A DNA stretch of 64,000 bases, taken from the NCBI RefSeq assembly GCF_900102945.1, contig NZ_FNGI01000014.1, positions 1 through 64,000 of the forward strand, written 5' to 3'. The DNA is from Modicisalibacter muralis (GTDB lineage Bacteria; Pseudomonadota; Gammaproteobacteria; Pseudomonadales; Halomonadaceae). Both the position numbers and the translations under genes were made by a program. This document shows, one piece after another, positions 34,114-46,022 of the stretch (its first letter is position 1; each line of letters opens with the position of its first letter). The notes beneath the pieces were generated by a model. It made no database searches. It was given only the letters and a program-made list of their open reading frames with translations, and was not told where the DNA came from.

Positions 34114-34122
34114 TATATACAA
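34111..34122. promoter_or_regulatory. Candidate HutC operator 2 (hutIGUH)
   Basis: Perfect palindrome TTGTATATACAA, 31 bp before the hutI ATG, identical to the site at 33916. Together the two sites would let one repressor control both divergent transcripts. Confidence 0.75.
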
Positions 34123-34153
34123 TACACATCGATACCCGACTCAGGAGAACCTC

Positions 34154-35362
34154 ATGTCAGATACGAAGCGTCTGCTATGGCGCGACATGACCGTGTTCGA
34201 TGGCCTGCATGAGCTGCCCGAACCGATGGCGGTGATCACCCGAGGCTCGCGCATCGACACGCTATGCCCGATGCGCGAATTCGACGAATCGCTCGGCCAG
34301 GGCATACGCGATGCGGGGCGCGGCGGAGTAATGACACCCGGGCTGATCGATTGCCACACCCATCTGGTGTTCGGCGGCAACCGCGCCGATGAGTTCGAAA
34401 AGCGCCTCGAAGGTGCCAGCTATGCCGAGATCGCCAAGGCCGGCGGCGGCATCCTGAGTACCGTGCACGCGACGCGCGCCGCCAGCGAGGACGAACTACT
34501 CGCCGCTGCCCTGCCGCGTTTGCAAGCGCTGGTCGACGACGGCGCGACCACGGTGGAAATCAAGTCCGGCTACGGTCTCACCGTCGAGGATGAACTGAAA
34601 ATGCTGCGCGTCGCCCGACGTCTGGGCGAGCGGCTGTCGGTGCGAATAGTCACCACCCTGCTCGGCGCGCACGCCCTGCCGCCGGAGTACGAGGGCGACA
34701 GCGACGCCTATATCGCCCTGGTCTGCGACGAGATGATTCCCGCCGCGGCCAGCGAAGGGCTCGCCGATGCCGTCGATGTGTTCTGCGAAACCATCGCCTT
34801 CTCCGTCGATCAGTGCGAGCGCGTCTTCCAGGCCGCCGAGAAACACGGCCTGCCGATCAAGGCCCACGCCGAGCAGCTTTCCAACCTCGGCGGCAGCGCC
34901 ATGGCGGCACGCCACGGAGCCTTGTCGGCGGATCATATCGAGTATCTCGACGAGCAAGGCGTGATCGCCCTGCGCGATGCCGGCAGCGTCGCGGTGATCC
35001 TGCCCGGCGCCTTTCATACCCTGCGTGAAACGCAACGACCACCCATCGAGGCGTTGCGTCGTCATGGCGTGCCCATGGCAGTGGCCACCGACGCCAACCC
35101 CGGCAGCTCGCCGCTGTTCCAGCCGACACTGATGCTCAATCTGGCTTGCACGCTGTTTCGCCTGACACCGCGCGAGGCGCTGGCCGGCATGACCGCCAAC
35201 GCCGCCCGCGCCCTGGGCCAGACCGGGTTCGGGTGCATCGAAGAAGGCGCCAACGCCGACCTGTGCGTGTGGGACATTCAGCGCCCCGCCGAACTGGCCT
35301 ACGCCGTGCAGTCCGGACGCCTGCGTCAGCGTGTTTTTCAGGGAGAGCCCACCCATGGCTGA
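34154..35362 (+). CDS. hutI: Imidazolonepropionase
   Basis: A 402-residue amidohydrolase, third step of histidine degradation (imidazolonepropionate to formiminoglutamate). Metal ligands are His68 and His70 in [33 protein letters not shown] and [10 protein letters not shown] complete the active site. CAGGAGA precedes the ATG at 34154. First gene of hutIGUH; the start of hutG overlaps its last codons. Confidence 0.96.
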   Translation: MSDTKRLLWRDMTVFDGLHELPEPMAVITRGSRIDTLCPMREFDESLGQGIRDAGRGGVMTPGLIDCHTHLVFGGNRADEFEKRLEGASYAEIAKAGGGILSTVHATRAASEDELLAAALPRLQALVDDGATTVEIKSGYGLTVEDELKMLRVARRLGERLSVRIVTTLLGAHALPPEYEGDSDAYIALVCDEMIPAAASEGLADAVDVFCETIAFSVDQCERVFQAAEKHGLPIKAHAEQLSNLGGSAMAARHGALSADHIEYLDEQGVIALRDAGSVAVILPGAFHTLRETQRPPIEALRRHGVPMAVATDANPGSSPLFQPTLMLNLACTLFRLTPREALAGMTANAARALGQTGFGCIEEGANADLCVWDIQRPAELAYAVQSGRLRQRVFQGEPTHG

Positions 35363-36296
35363 GCGTATCGATATGCGCGTCTGGGCCGGGCGCACCGACC
35401 CCGAGCCGGATAGCCTGCGCTGGCATCAATGTATCCAGCCGCTTACCGACACCAGCCCGCCGGGAGCCGCCCTGCTCGGCTTCGCCTCGGACGCCGGCAT
35501 CAGGCGCAACCACGGCCGCCCAGGCGCCGCCGACGGACCGCTGGCGATTCGTCGCGCACTGGCCAGCCTGGCCTGGCACCGTGACGGCGCGGCGTTCGAT
35601 GCCGGCGACGTCGCCTGCCAAGGCGATGCGCTGGAGGACGCACAAGGCCGTCTCGCCGAACGCGTCGCCACGCTGCTCGACGCCGGCCACTTTCCCATCG
35701 TCCTGGGTGGCGGTCACGAAGTGGCTTTCGGTAGCTGGCAGGGCATCGCGCGGCATCTCGAACGCCAGGAGCAACGGCCGCGCCTGGGCATCATCAATCT
35801 CGATGCGCATTTCGACTTGCGCGATCCGGCTCGGGTGCGCTCATCAGGCACGCCCTTCGCGCAGATCGCCGACGAGTGCCAGGCACGCGACTGGCCGTTT
35901 CGCTACGCCTGCCTGGGCGTGAGTCGGGCGAGCAATACCCGCGCCCTATTCCAGCGCGCCGAATCACTCGGTGTGCTGGTGCGAGAGGATCGGGAGTTCG
36001 ATGTGCGCAAACTCGACGCCATCGTCCGCGATGTCGAGCGCTTTATCGTCCGCTGCGACCATCTTTACCTGACCGTCGACCTCGATGTGCTGCCCGCGCA
36101 TGAGGCCCCCGGCGTCAGCGCGCCAGCCGCGCGCGGCGTACCGCTGGCGCTGCTCGAACCCTTGATCGAAACCATCCGCGACAGCGGCAAGCTCAGGCTG
36201 GCCGACCTCGCCGAGCTCAACCCACAACACGATATCGACAGCCGCACCGCCCGCGTAGCCGCGCGACTGGTGCACCTGCTAACCCTGAATCGCTAA
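35355..36296 (+). CDS. hutG: Formimidoylglutamase (arginase family)
   Basis: A 313-residue manganese ureohydrolase that splits N-formimidoylglutamate into glutamate and formamide. Metal ligands: His121 (GGGHEVAFG), Asp150, His152 and Asp154 (NLDAHFDLR), and the later DLDVLP. It overlaps hutI by 8 bp. Having this enzyme rather than HutF/N-formylglutamate deformylase means the one-step route, so formamide should be released. Confidence 0.94.
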   Translation: MAERIDMRVWAGRTDPEPDSLRWHQCIQPLTDTSPPGAALLGFASDAGIRRNHGRPGAADGPLAIRRALASLAWHRDGAAFDAGDVACQGDALEDAQGRLAERVATLLDAGHFPIVLGGGHEVAFGSWQGIARHLERQEQRPRLGIINLDAHFDLRDPARVRSSGTPFAQIADECQARDWPFRYACLGVSRASNTRALFQRAESLGVLVREDREFDVRKLDAIVRDVERFIVRCDHLYLTVDLDVLPAHEAPGVSAPAARGVPLALLEPLIETIRDSGKLRLADLAELNPQHDIDSRTARVAARLVHLLTLNR

Positions 36297-36312
36297 CAAA
36301 GAGAGCAGTTCC

Positions 36313-37989
<1,677 letters not shown>

Positions 37990-38079
37990 AAGCTCTTTCA
38001 TAGACAGGGAGTGCCGAGGCAGGTCGAAGCGAAGGTCCTTTTCCAGGGCCAGAAAAAGCTCCATACAATTCTGGCATTC

Positions 38080-38095
38080 CCGCCATCCATGGCGG
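38080..38095. other. Hairpin in the hutU-hutH gap
   Basis: Palindrome CCGCCATCCATGGCGG (seven-base arms). A second dyad, CCAGAA at 38049 and TTCTGG at 38069, precedes it. The 200-bp gap holds no gene; the hairpins may modulate expression or stability between hutU and hutH. Confidence 0.4.
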
Positions 38096-38190
38096 TCAGA
38101 TAGCAAAGGTAGCGCCCAGGGATGGGTTCACAGCGCCTTCGCGAAGCCTTGCCCCGGCAACTCCGACCCAGCGACGTAAGGAATCCCCGT

Positions 38191-39723
38191 ATGACCCATC
38201 TCGAGATTCAACCGGGAAAGATGACCCTGGCGCAGTGTCGCCAGGTTTTCGAGGCCCCCGTGAACGTGACACTGCCCGAGAGCGCCAACGCCGGCATCGG
38301 GGCCGCCGTCGATTGCGTCAATCAGGTGCTCGCGGAAGACCGCACCGTCTACGGCATCAATACAGGCTTCGGCCTGCTCGCCCAGACCCGCATCGAGAAG
38401 GACCAGCTCGAGGACCTGCAACGCTCGCTGGTGCTGTCGCACGCCACCGGCGTCGGCAAGCCCATCGACGACGCCCTGGTGCGGCTGATCATGGTGCTCA
38501 AGATCAACAGCCTGGCGCGCGGCTTCTCGGGCATTCGCCGTGAGGTCATCGACGCGCTGATCGCGCTGGTCAATGCCGAGGTCTACCCGCGCATCCCGCT
38601 CAAGGGCTCGGTGGGCGCATCCGGCGACCTGGCGCCGTTGGCACACATGAGCGTGATATTGCTCGGCGAAGGCCAGGCGCGTTATCGCGGCGAGTGGTTG
38701 CCGGCTCGCGAGGCGCTGGCCATCGCCGGACTCGAGCCACTGGCGTTGGCGCCCAAGGAGGGCCTGGCGCTGCTCAACGGCACCCAGGTTTCCACCGCTT
38801 ATGCGCTGAAAGGGTTGTTCGAAGCCGAGGATCTGTACGCCGCCGCCACCGTGTGCGGCGCGCTGACCGTCGAGGCGACGCTGAGTTCGCGCGCGCCCTT
38901 CGACTCGCGCATTCATGAGGTGCGCGGCCAGCGCGGCCAGATCGATGCCGCCGCAGCTTATCGCCACCTGCTCGGTGAGCGTAGCGAGGTGAGTGACTCG
39001 CATGTGGATTGCGGCAAGGTCCAGGACCCCTACTCGCTGCGCTGCCAACCGCAGGTAATGGGCGCCTGCCTGACACAGATCCGCCAGGCCGCCGAGGTGC
39101 TGGCCGTCGAGGCCAACGCGGTCTCCGACAACCCGCTGGTGTTCACCGACAATGGCGACATTCTCTCGGGCGGCAATTTTCACGCTGAACCGGTGGCCAT
39201 GGCCGCCGACAACCTGGCCCTGGCCATCGCCGAGATCGGCTCGCTTACCGAACGGCGCATCTCGCTGATGATGGACAAAAACATGTCGCAGTTGCCGCCA
39301 TTTCTGGTCGAAAAAGGCGGCGTCAATTCCGGCTTCATGATCGCCCAGGTCACCGCCGCGGCGCTGGCCAGCGAGAACAAAGCGCTGGCGCATCCGCATA
39401 GCGTCGACAGCTTGCCGACGTCGGCCAACCAGGAGGACCACGTCTCGATGGCCCCGGCAGCCGGCAAACGGTTATGGGAAATGGCCGACAACGTGCGCAG
39501 CACCATCGCCATCGAATGGCTGGCCGCCTGCCAGGGGCTGGACTTCCGGGCTGGACTCACCACCACCGACGCGCTGGAACAGGCCCGCCAGGCCTTGCGC
39601 GACAAGGTGCCCTACTACGACAAGGACCGTTTTTTCGCCCCGGATCTCGATGCAGCGAGCGAATTGCTGCATCATCACGCGCTGGTCGAGCTACTGCCCA
39701 CCGGACTGTTGCCCAGCAACTAG
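38191..39723 (+). CDS. hutH: Histidine ammonia-lyase
   Basis: A 510-residue enzyme for the first step, histidine to urocanate and ammonia. The self-formed MIO cofactor comes from Ala143-Ser144-Gly145 in [34 protein letters not shown] and [16 protein letters not shown] are family signatures. ATG at 38191 ([10 protein letters not shown]) fits the family; the longer frame upstream does not. A perfect hairpin follows 5 bp after the stop. Confidence 0.97.
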   Translation: MTHLEIQPGKMTLAQCRQVFEAPVNVTLPESANAGIGAAVDCVNQVLAEDRTVYGINTGFGLLAQTRIEKDQLEDLQRSLVLSHATGVGKPIDDALVRLIMVLKINSLARGFSGIRREVIDALIALVNAEVYPRIPLKGSVGASGDLAPLAHMSVILLGEGQARYRGEWLPAREALAIAGLEPLALAPKEGLALLNGTQVSTAYALKGLFEAEDLYAAATVCGALTVEATLSSRAPFDSRIHEVRGQRGQIDAAAAYRHLLGERSEVSDSHVDCGKVQDPYSLRCQPQVMGACLTQIRQAAEVLAVEANAVSDNPLVFTDNGDILSGGNFHAEPVAMAADNLALAIAEIGSLTERRISLMMDKNMSQLPPFLVEKGGVNSGFMIAQVTAAALASENKALAHPHSVDSLPTSANQEDHVSMAPAAGKRLWEMADNVRSTIAIEWLAACQGLDFRAGLTTTDALEQARQALRDKVPYYDKDRFFAPDLDAASELLHHHALVELLPTGLLPSN

Positions 39724-39728
39724 CCTCT

Positions 39729-39756
39729 TGTCCCGTGGTGCATGCGCCACGGGACA
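39729..39756. terminator. Hairpin after hutH
   Basis: Ten-base-pair perfect stem TGTCCCGTGG / CCACGGGACA with an eight-base loop, starting 5 bp after the hutH stop. A short mixed tail without a T-run makes it a weak terminator or a 3'-end stabiliser before the transporter gene. Confidence 0.55.
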
Positions 39757-39800
39757 GTGTCGTCCCGTTCCATCGTCAACCGTAAAACCGAAGGACAGCG

Positions 39801-41165
39801 ATGAATGCTATCGTCCTGGCCATTATCGTGATGGTCACCTTGAGTCTTGCCCGCGTTTCCGTGGTCTTCGCGCTGATCGTCGCCGCGCTGGTGGGCGGTC
39901 TGTACAGCGGCATGAGCGTTTCCGCCATCATGGATGCCTTCAATGCCGGGCTCGGCAACGGCGCCACCATCGCCTTGGCCTATGCCACGCTGGGCGCCTT
40001 TGCCGTGGCCTTGTCACGCTCCGGGATCACCGAGTCGCTTTCCGCCAAGGCCATCGACAGGCTGGGGCTGGATAGCGCCCATCCACGCCGCAATGGCATC
40101 TACTTCGCCTTATTGGGGATATTGCTCGTCGCAGCGGTGAGTTCGCAGAACATCATTCCCGTGCATATCGCCTTCATTCCCATTCTGGTACCGCCGCTGC
40201 TCAAGCTGATGAATCACCTGCGCATGGACCGCCGCGCCGCGGCCTGCGTCATCACCTTCGGTATCACCGCGCCCTATATGCTGCTACCGGTCGGCTTCGG
40301 CGCGATCTTTCTCAACGAGATCCTGCTGGCCAACCTCAACGAGGCCGGCGCCTCGCTGGGGCTGCACGTGACAGCGTCGATGGTGCCGATGGCGATGATC
40401 GTTCCCATCGCAGGAATGGCCATCGGCCTACTCGTTGCGGTGCTTTTCAGCTACCGCCGCCGCCGCGACTACCAGGACCGCGACCTGGCCCACGGCGACC
40501 AACGCCAGGCTCAGGTTGCGGCAAGGATCGAAACCGCCAGCCGGCTAGCACCCTGGCAGAAAGCCGTACTGGTGATTGCCATTCTGGGGGCGCTGGTCAC
40601 TCAGTTGACGTTCGATTCCATGGTACTGGGCGGCATTCTCGGCTTCGCCATTCTCTCGGTGAGCGGCGTGTTTCGCTGGCGCGAACAGGACGATATCTTC
40701 ACCGAAGGCATGCGCATGCTGGCGCTGGTGGGCTTCATCATGATCGCCGCCTCGGGCTTCGCCGGTGTGATGCAGGCCAGCGGCGAGGTCGAGACCTTGG
40801 TACAAAGCTCGGTCGAGGTGATCGGCGACAACCGGGGCCTGGCTGCGCTGATCATGCTGCTGGTGGGCCTGTTCATCACCATGGGCATCGGTTCGTCGTT
40901 CTCGACCATCCCGATCATCGCCTCGCTGTACGTGCCGCTGGCGATCAACTTCGGCTTCTCGCCGATGGCCACCATCGCCCTGGTCGGCACCGCCGCCGCG
41001 CTGGGCGACGCCGGCTCGCCAGCCTCCGACTCGACGCTTGGCCCGACCGCGGGCCTGAATGCCGATGGCCAGCACGATCATATCTGGGAGACCTGCGTTC
41101 CGACGTTCCTGCATTACAATATTCCGCTGATCGCCTTCGGCTGGATCACCGCAATGACGCTTTGA
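39801..41165 (+). CDS. NhaC/YuiF-like Na+/H+ antiporter-family transporter
   Basis: A 454-residue membrane protein with about 11-12 hydrophobic segments. The pattern NGATIALAYATLGAFAVAL, VSSQNIIPVHIAFIPIL and TAAALGDAGSPASDSTLGP matches the Na+/H+ antiporter family that includes Bacillus YuiF. Members of this branch that sit next to amino-acid catabolic genes are thought to move amino acids rather than only ions. Its place at the end of the hut cluster suggests histidine uptake (inference). AAGGA precedes the ATG. Confidence 0.82.
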   Translation: MNAIVLAIIVMVTLSLARVSVVFALIVAALVGGLYSGMSVSAIMDAFNAGLGNGATIALAYATLGAFAVALSRSGITESLSAKAIDRLGLDSAHPRRNGIYFALLGILLVAAVSSQNIIPVHIAFIPILVPPLLKLMNHLRMDRRAAACVITFGITAPYMLLPVGFGAIFLNEILLANLNEAGASLGLHVTASMVPMAMIVPIAGMAIGLLVAVLFSYRRRRDYQDRDLAHGDQRQAQVAARIETASRLAPWQKAVLVIAILGALVTQLTFDSMVLGGILGFAILSVSGVFRWREQDDIFTEGMRMLALVGFIMIAASGFAGVMQASGEVETLVQSSVEVIGDNRGLAALIMLLVGLFITMGIGSSFSTIPIIASLYVPLAINFGFSPMATIALVGTAAALGDAGSPASDSTLGPTAGLNADGQHDHIWETCVPTFLHYNIPLIAFGWITAMTL

Positions 41166-41472
41166 ACGCTATCGGCATGACCACAACCGGCGTGGGGTTT
41201 CAGGCTCCAGCCGCTTGTCGTCATCGCGAACGAGGGCGTCGGAGCGGTAACGACGCCACGCATCAGCGTTATTAATAATCACAATTTTAAATCGTCATCC
41301 ATTTCCAAAACAAATAGATATGGAGCTCTGCTAAGCTAACGTTGTTCTGACGCGACGCACCCAACGAGTGACCCTCACGCTTCGCCCGCTTTATCGTAGG
41401 CAGTGCTTCGGCACTCGCCGAACAAAGCGAGCCTCGCGCCAGGCGCCACCACATAATAAAAGGAGACGCCGA
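41166..41472. other. Intergenic leader region before the betaine-type ABC operon
   Basis: 307 bp without a convincing gene. The first part is GC-rich, followed by an AT-rich stretch (about 41270-41330) that could hold a promoter, though no good hexamer pair is clear. A small hairpin AGTGC-TTCG-GCACT lies at 41402-41415 and AAGGAG just before the TTG start at 41473. Confidence 0.5.
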
Positions 41473-42138
41473 TTGGAACTGCTGCAGTACGTTTTCGATA
41501 ATTGGCAATTGCTGGTCAACCGAACCGTGGAACACATCGCCCTGGTGGGCGTAGCGGTCGGCATCGCCACGCTGACCGGGGTTCCCATCGGCATTGCCAT
41601 CACCCAGAACGAGCGCGCGGCCAAGACCGTGCTGTATATCGCTTCGATCATCGTCACGATTCCCTCGGTTGCCCTGTTCGGAATCATGATTCCGCTACTC
41701 TCGGTATTCGGTCATGGTATCGGCTATGTGCCGGCGGTGATCGCCGTGCTGCTGTATTCGCAATTGCCGATCATTCGCAATACCTATACCGCGATCAACA
41801 ACGTCAATCCGGCGTTGCGCGAAGCCGCGCGCGGGGTCGGCATGGGCTCCGGCCAACGCCTGCGAATGGTCGAGATTCCCCTGGCGGTCCCGGTGATCAT
41901 GGCCGGCGTGCGTACCGCCGTGGTGCTCAACATCGGTGTGATGGCCATCGCCACCTACATCGGCGCCGGTGGGCTGGGCACGTTCATCAGCCGCGGCATT
42001 TCCCAATCCGATCCACGCCAATTGATCGTCGGCGCCGTTGCCGTGAGCCTGCTGGCGATCTTCGTCGATTATTCCCTGCTGGCGCTACAGAAGCGCCTGA
42101 CGCCCAAAGGTATGGAGCGCGACGCTACCGCCGCTTGA
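41473..42138 (+). CDS. Quaternary-amine ABC transporter permease 1
   Basis: A 221-residue inner-membrane permease with a binding-protein-dependent transport signature (about five to six helices; the EAA loop is NPALREAARGVGMGSGQRL). It begins with TTG at 41473, 10 bp after AAGGAG; the frame upstream lacks homology. First gene of a permease-ATPase-permease-binding-protein operon of the OpuC/YehWXYZ type. Confidence 0.88.
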   Translation: MELLQYVFDNWQLLVNRTVEHIALVGVAVGIATLTGVPIGIAITQNERAAKTVLYIASIIVTIPSVALFGIMIPLLSVFGHGIGYVPAVIAVLLYSQLPIIRNTYTAINNVNPALREAARGVGMGSGQRLRMVEIPLAVPVIMAGVRTAVVLNIGVMAIATYIGAGGLGTFISRGISQSDPRQLIVGAVAVSLLAIFVDYSLLALQKRLTPKGMERDATAA

Positions 42139-42172
42139 GTGCGCTTTTCGGCCAACCAGACAAGGACCACGC

Positions 42173-43327
42173 ATGATTCAACTCGACAGCCTGACCAAGG
42201 TCTTCGATACCCCCAAGGGTGCAGTGGTCGCCGCCGACCATATCGACATGGAAGTGCCCGCAGGCGAGATCTGTATCCTGATCGGCCCATCGGGCTGCGG
42301 CAAGACCACCACGCTGAAGATGATCAACCGCATCGTGCGCCCCTCCTCGGGCAAGGTGTTCATCGACGGCAAAGATACCACCGACATGAACACCCAGGAT
42401 CTGCGTCGCAGCATCGGCTATGTGATCCAGCAGATCGGCCTGTTCCCCAACATGACCATCGAGGAAAACATCACCGTCGTGCCACGGCTGCTGGGCTGGG
42501 ACGCGCCGCGCTTCAAGAAGCGCGCCCGCGAGATGATGGACATGATCGCCATGGATGCCGAGGTGTTCCTGAAGCGTTACCCGAGCGAGCTTTCCGGCGG
42601 ACAGCAACAGCGTATCGGCGTAGCCAGGGCGCTGGCCGCCGATCCGCCTGTGATGCTGATGGACGAACCCTTCGGCGCCATCGACCCGATCAACCGCGCG
42701 GTGATTCAGGACGAGTTCCTCAAGATGCAGCAGGAACTCAACAAGACCATCCTGTTCGTCAGTCACGATATCGACGAAGCGATCAAGATGGGCAATCGCA
42801 TCGCGGTGTTCCGCGAGGGCAAGCTGGTGCAGTACTCGAGCCCCGACGATCTGCTGGCAGCACCCGAGAATGCCTTCGTCGAGTCGTTTCTCGGCGAGGA
42901 TCGCGCCCTCAAGCGGCTCAATCTGGTCAAGGTGCGCGATGTGGTCTCCAACGAGATCGGCACCGTGCGCCCCGACGAGACCCTGGAAACCGCCCTGGCC
43001 CGCATCGACGACTTCGGCTACCAGAATTCGATTCTGATGGTCAACGATCGCCACCAGCCCGTCGGCATGATTACCCGCTCGGTCGCGCGCACCACCAAGG
43101 GCTACTGCCGCGATCATTTTCAGGCCGCGCCGCCGCTAGCCAGCCTGGATGATGACCTGCGCAAGGTCGCCTCGCTGATGTTCGCTCACGACACGACCTG
43201 GCTGCCCTGCGTCGACGAGCAAGGCCGAGTCAGCGGGCAGATCACCCAGCGCGCCATGACTCGCCACCTGGGCTCGCGCTATCGCTCGCGCAGCGAGGAG
43301 CGCATCCACGCCGGTAGGGAGGAGTAA
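42173..43327 (+). CDS. Quaternary-amine ABC transporter ATPase with CBS domains
   Basis: A 384-residue ATPase. Walker A GPSGCGKTT, signature LSGGQQQR, Walker B MLMDEPFGAIDP and the switch His (FVSHDIDEA) are intact. The C-terminal third carries two CBS motifs (about 255-375). In OpuA/OpuC-type transporters CBS domains sense ionic strength and gate uptake of glycine betaine, carnitine or choline. It starts 34 bp after permease 1. Confidence 0.92.
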   Translation: MIQLDSLTKVFDTPKGAVVAADHIDMEVPAGEICILIGPSGCGKTTTLKMINRIVRPSSGKVFIDGKDTTDMNTQDLRRSIGYVIQQIGLFPNMTIEENITVVPRLLGWDAPRFKKRAREMMDMIAMDAEVFLKRYPSELSGGQQQRIGVARALAADPPVMLMDEPFGAIDPINRAVIQDEFLKMQQELNKTILFVSHDIDEAIKMGNRIAVFREGKLVQYSSPDDLLAAPENAFVESFLGEDRALKRLNLVKVRDVVSNEIGTVRPDETLETALARIDDFGYQNSILMVNDRHQPVGMITRSVARTTKGYCRDHFQAAPPLASLDDDLRKVASLMFAHDTTWLPCVDEQGRVSGQITQRAMTRHLGSRYRSRSEERIHAGREE

Positions 43328-43331
43328 GCCC

Positions 43332-44063
43332 ATGCCCTTTCGTTCGTTGCTGTTAGTCTGGCGAATATTGCTGGCGGTGCTGATCTTCGTCGCCGGGGTG
43401 TGGGCTCAGCGCGGTGGCCTGGTCGAGGAGTTTCTCTACTATCTGCCCGACATTCAATATCAACTGGTTCAGCATATCTGGCTGGTGGTCATGTCCGGGG
43501 GGCTGGCGATCGTCGTCGCCATTCCGCTCGGCGTGCTGCTATCACGGCCGAGCATGGCGCGGGTCGCCGAAACGCTGATGCAGGTGCTGAATATCGGCAC
43601 CACCATTCCCACCCTGGCGATCCTCGCGCTGTCGATGAGCTTTCTCGGCATCGGCACCCTGCCGGCGGTGTTTGGACTGTTCGTCGCCACGCTATTGCCG
43701 ATCACACGCAATACCTATGTCGGGCTCAAGGGCGTCTCGCCAGCGCTGATGGAAGCCGCCGCCGGCATCGGCATGTCGCCGACCCAGCGCCTGCTGCGTG
43801 TCGAATTTCCGAATGCGTTGTACGTGATCTTCGCCGGCGTGCGCACCGCCATGGCGCTCAACGTCGGCACCGTGCCGCTGGCCTTTCTAATCGGCGCCGG
43901 CGGTCTCGGCGCGCTGATATTCACCGGCATCGTGCTCTACGATCCGATGATGATGCTGGCCGGCGCCATCACCACCTCATTGCTGGCGGTCGTCGTCGAT
44001 ACACTGATTGCCATCGTGGCCTTTCTTGTCGTGCCGCGTGGGGTCAACCCTTCGCGCGCATGA
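43332..44063 (+). CDS. Quaternary-amine ABC transporter permease 2
   Basis: A 243-residue permease, related to the first. The EAA-type loop is SPALMEAAAGIGMSPTQRLL, flanked by about six membrane helices; a signal-like first helix (LLVWRILLAVLIFVAGVWA) adds one more. It starts 4 bp after the ATPase stop, so is translated with it. The two unequal permeases would form a heterodimeric channel, as in OpuCB/OpuCD. Confidence 0.88.
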   Translation: MPFRSLLLVWRILLAVLIFVAGVWAQRGGLVEEFLYYLPDIQYQLVQHIWLVVMSGGLAIVVAIPLGVLLSRPSMARVAETLMQVLNIGTTIPTLAILALSMSFLGIGTLPAVFGLFVATLLPITRNTYVGLKGVSPALMEAAAGIGMSPTQRLLRVEFPNALYVIFAGVRTAMALNVGTVPLAFLIGAGGLGALIFTGIVLYDPMMMLAGAITTSLLAVVVDTLIAIVAFLVVPRGVNPSRA

Positions 44064-44127
44064 TCGATGCAGCAACGCTTGATCGAGAAACGTTTAACCG
44101 AGCAACGCTCAACCCAAGGAGAGCATC

Positions 44128-45012
44128 ATGAAAAAACAACTACTGACCACCCTGGCCGGTGTCGCCCTCGCCGCTACGGTCTCGACTGCGCAGGCCGAGG
44201 AAATCGTCGTCGGTGGCAAGAACTTCACCGAACAATTGATCCTCGCCGACATGACCACCACGTACCTCGAAAACCTCGGTTACGATGTCGAAAAGCGCGA
44301 CGGCATGGGTACCACCATCCTGCGCCGAGCGCAGCTCAACGGCCAGGTCGACCTGTATTGGGGATATACGGGCACCTCGCTGATTACCTTCAACAAGGTC
44401 ACCGAGGACCTGTCCCGGGAAGAGACCTATCAACGCGTCAAGAAGCTCGATGCCGAGAAGGGGCTGGTGTGGCTGGAGCCCTCCGACGCCAACAATACCT
44501 ATGCACTGGCGATGCGCGAGGCCGACGCCGAGCAGCGCGGCATCGAGACCATCTCCGACCTGGCCGCGGCCATCAACAGCGGCGAAACGCTGACCCTGGC
44601 GTCCAACGCCGAGTTCTATTCTCGCGATGACGGCCTGCGCCCGCTGCAGGAAACCTACGGCTTCGAGTTCGGCCGCGCCAACGTCAAGCAGATGGATTTC
44701 GGCCTGACATTGCCGACCCTTGCCGACAAGAACGTCGACGTCGCCATGGCGACGGCCACCGACGGTCGCATCCCTGCCTTCGACCTGGTGATTCTCGAAG
44801 ATGACAAAGGCTTTTTCCCGGCCTATGCCCTGACCCCAGTAGTGCGTGAGGAAGTTCTCGAGGCCAACCCGAAGCTCGCCGAGCAGTTGAACAAGCTGTC
44901 CGCGCTGATCGACGACGAGACCATGGCCAAGCTCAACGCACGAGTCGATGTCGACCAGGAAACCATCGAGCATGTCGCCACGGATTTTCTCAAGCAGCAC
45001 GACTTGCTGTAA
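44128..45012 (+). CDS. Quaternary-amine ABC transporter binding protein
   Basis: A 294-residue periplasmic protein with signal peptide ending TVSTAQAEE. The mature start IVVGGKNFTEQLILADM and the middle segment DLYWGYTGTSL are typical of OpuAC/OpuCC/YehZ binding proteins. It lacks a lipobox, so is soluble. Ligand likely a quaternary amine such as betaine, choline or carnitine; the exact one cannot be read from sequence. Last gene of the operon, followed by a hairpin. Confidence 0.88.
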   Translation: MKKQLLTTLAGVALAATVSTAQAEEIVVGGKNFTEQLILADMTTTYLENLGYDVEKRDGMGTTILRRAQLNGQVDLYWGYTGTSLITFNKVTEDLSREETYQRVKKLDAEKGLVWLEPSDANNTYALAMREADAEQRGIETISDLAAAINSGETLTLASNAEFYSRDDGLRPLQETYGFEFGRANVKQMDFGLTLPTLADKNVDVAMATATDGRIPAFDLVILEDDKGFFPAYALTPVVREEVLEANPKLAEQLNKLSALIDDETMAKLNARVDVDQETIEHVATDFLKQHDLL

Positions 45013-45044
45013 AACCACTCTAATCGACGAGCATTACGCAACCA

Positions 45045-45070
45045 CGAGGCCGCCAACAGGCGGCCTTCGT
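45045..45070 (+). terminator. Hairpin after the ABC operon
   Basis: Stem GGCCGCC (45048-45054), loop AACA, stem GGCGGCC (45059-45065), then TTCGT. Strong stem with a poor T-tract; a likely partial terminator. Confidence 0.6.
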
Positions 45071-45123
45071 GTAGTTGAAATCTGTAGTTGAAACCTATAG
45101 CCGAAACCCGCCTGGGAGCCGCC

Positions 45124-45984
45124 ATGCATTATCAGGATTCGCTGCGCGTCGGCGCGGCACAGCTCAACCCCGAGCTCGGCGAGGTCGACGCCAATCTCGA
45201 ACGTCATCTCGAACCGATCCGCGAGGCACGCGAGCAGCAACTGGACTTGCTGGTCTTTCCCGAATTGTCGTTGACCGGTTACAGCCTCGGCCCCGGCGTG
45301 ATGGACGCGGCCTGCCCACGCGAAGACCCACGTCTCGCGCAACTCGCCAGGGCCGCCGGCCCCATGCAAACGATCATCGGCTTCGTCGAGGAAGCCAGCC
45401 CCGGCGAGTATTACAACGCCTTGGCGATCGTTCAGCACGGCGCGGTCGTCGCCGTGCATCGCAAGCTCAATTTGCCCACCTACGGCGGACTCGAGGAAGG
45501 CAAGTGGTTCTGCCCCGGCAAGCGCCTGACCCACACCGAACTGGTGCCCGGCTGGTCAGCCAGCCACTTGATTTGCGCCGACTTGTGGAACCCGGCGCTG
45601 GTGCATACCGCCATGCTCGCGCGACCCAGCGTGCTGTGCGCGCCGATCAACTCCGCGACGGGCATCGTCAGCGAGCGGTTTTCCAACGAAACCAACTGGC
45701 CGCTCAACCTCCGCTTCTATGCCATGACCTACGGCACGCCGGTGATCATGGCCAACCGCCACGGCGCCGAAGGAGACGCCTGGTTCTGGGGCGGTTCGTG
45801 CATTCTCGGCCCGCGCGGCGAGACGCTGGCCGAAGCCGACGACCGCGAAATGCTGATCACCGCGACGCTATCACGCAGCGCCATCGCCCGTGCGCGCTTC
45901 GAGCTACCCACGCATCGCGACGCCGATAACCCGCTGATTCGCGAATTGCTGGGCGACGCTCATCGGCAGCATTCCCAGCCATGA
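45124..45984 (+). CDS. Nitrilase-superfamily carbon-nitrogen hydrolase
   Basis: A 286-residue cytoplasmic hydrolase with the triad Glu47 (VFPELSLTGY), Lys114 (HRKLNLPTYGG) and Cys151 (LICADLWNP). The ATG at 45124 follows GGGAG. The superfamily cleaves amides, nitriles or carbamoyl groups; this branch is not one I can assign to a substrate. It lies 111 bp after the betaine-type ABC operon. Two ideas follow from context only: an amide of a quaternary amine imported by the transporter, or the formamide made by HutG. Confidence 0.83.
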   Translation: MHYQDSLRVGAAQLNPELGEVDANLERHLEPIREAREQQLDLLVFPELSLTGYSLGPGVMDAACPREDPRLAQLARAAGPMQTIIGFVEEASPGEYYNALAIVQHGAVVAVHRKLNLPTYGGLEEGKWFCPGKRLTHTELVPGWSASHLICADLWNPALVHTAMLARPSVLCAPINSATGIVSERFSNETNWPLNLRFYAMTYGTPVIMANRHGAEGDAWFWGGSCILGPRGETLAEADDREMLITATLSRSAIARARFELPTHRDADNPLIRELLGDAHRQHSQP

Positions 45985-46022
45985 AGCACGCTCCCCGTAC
46001 AATTGCTGCCCCTCAGGCCGTC

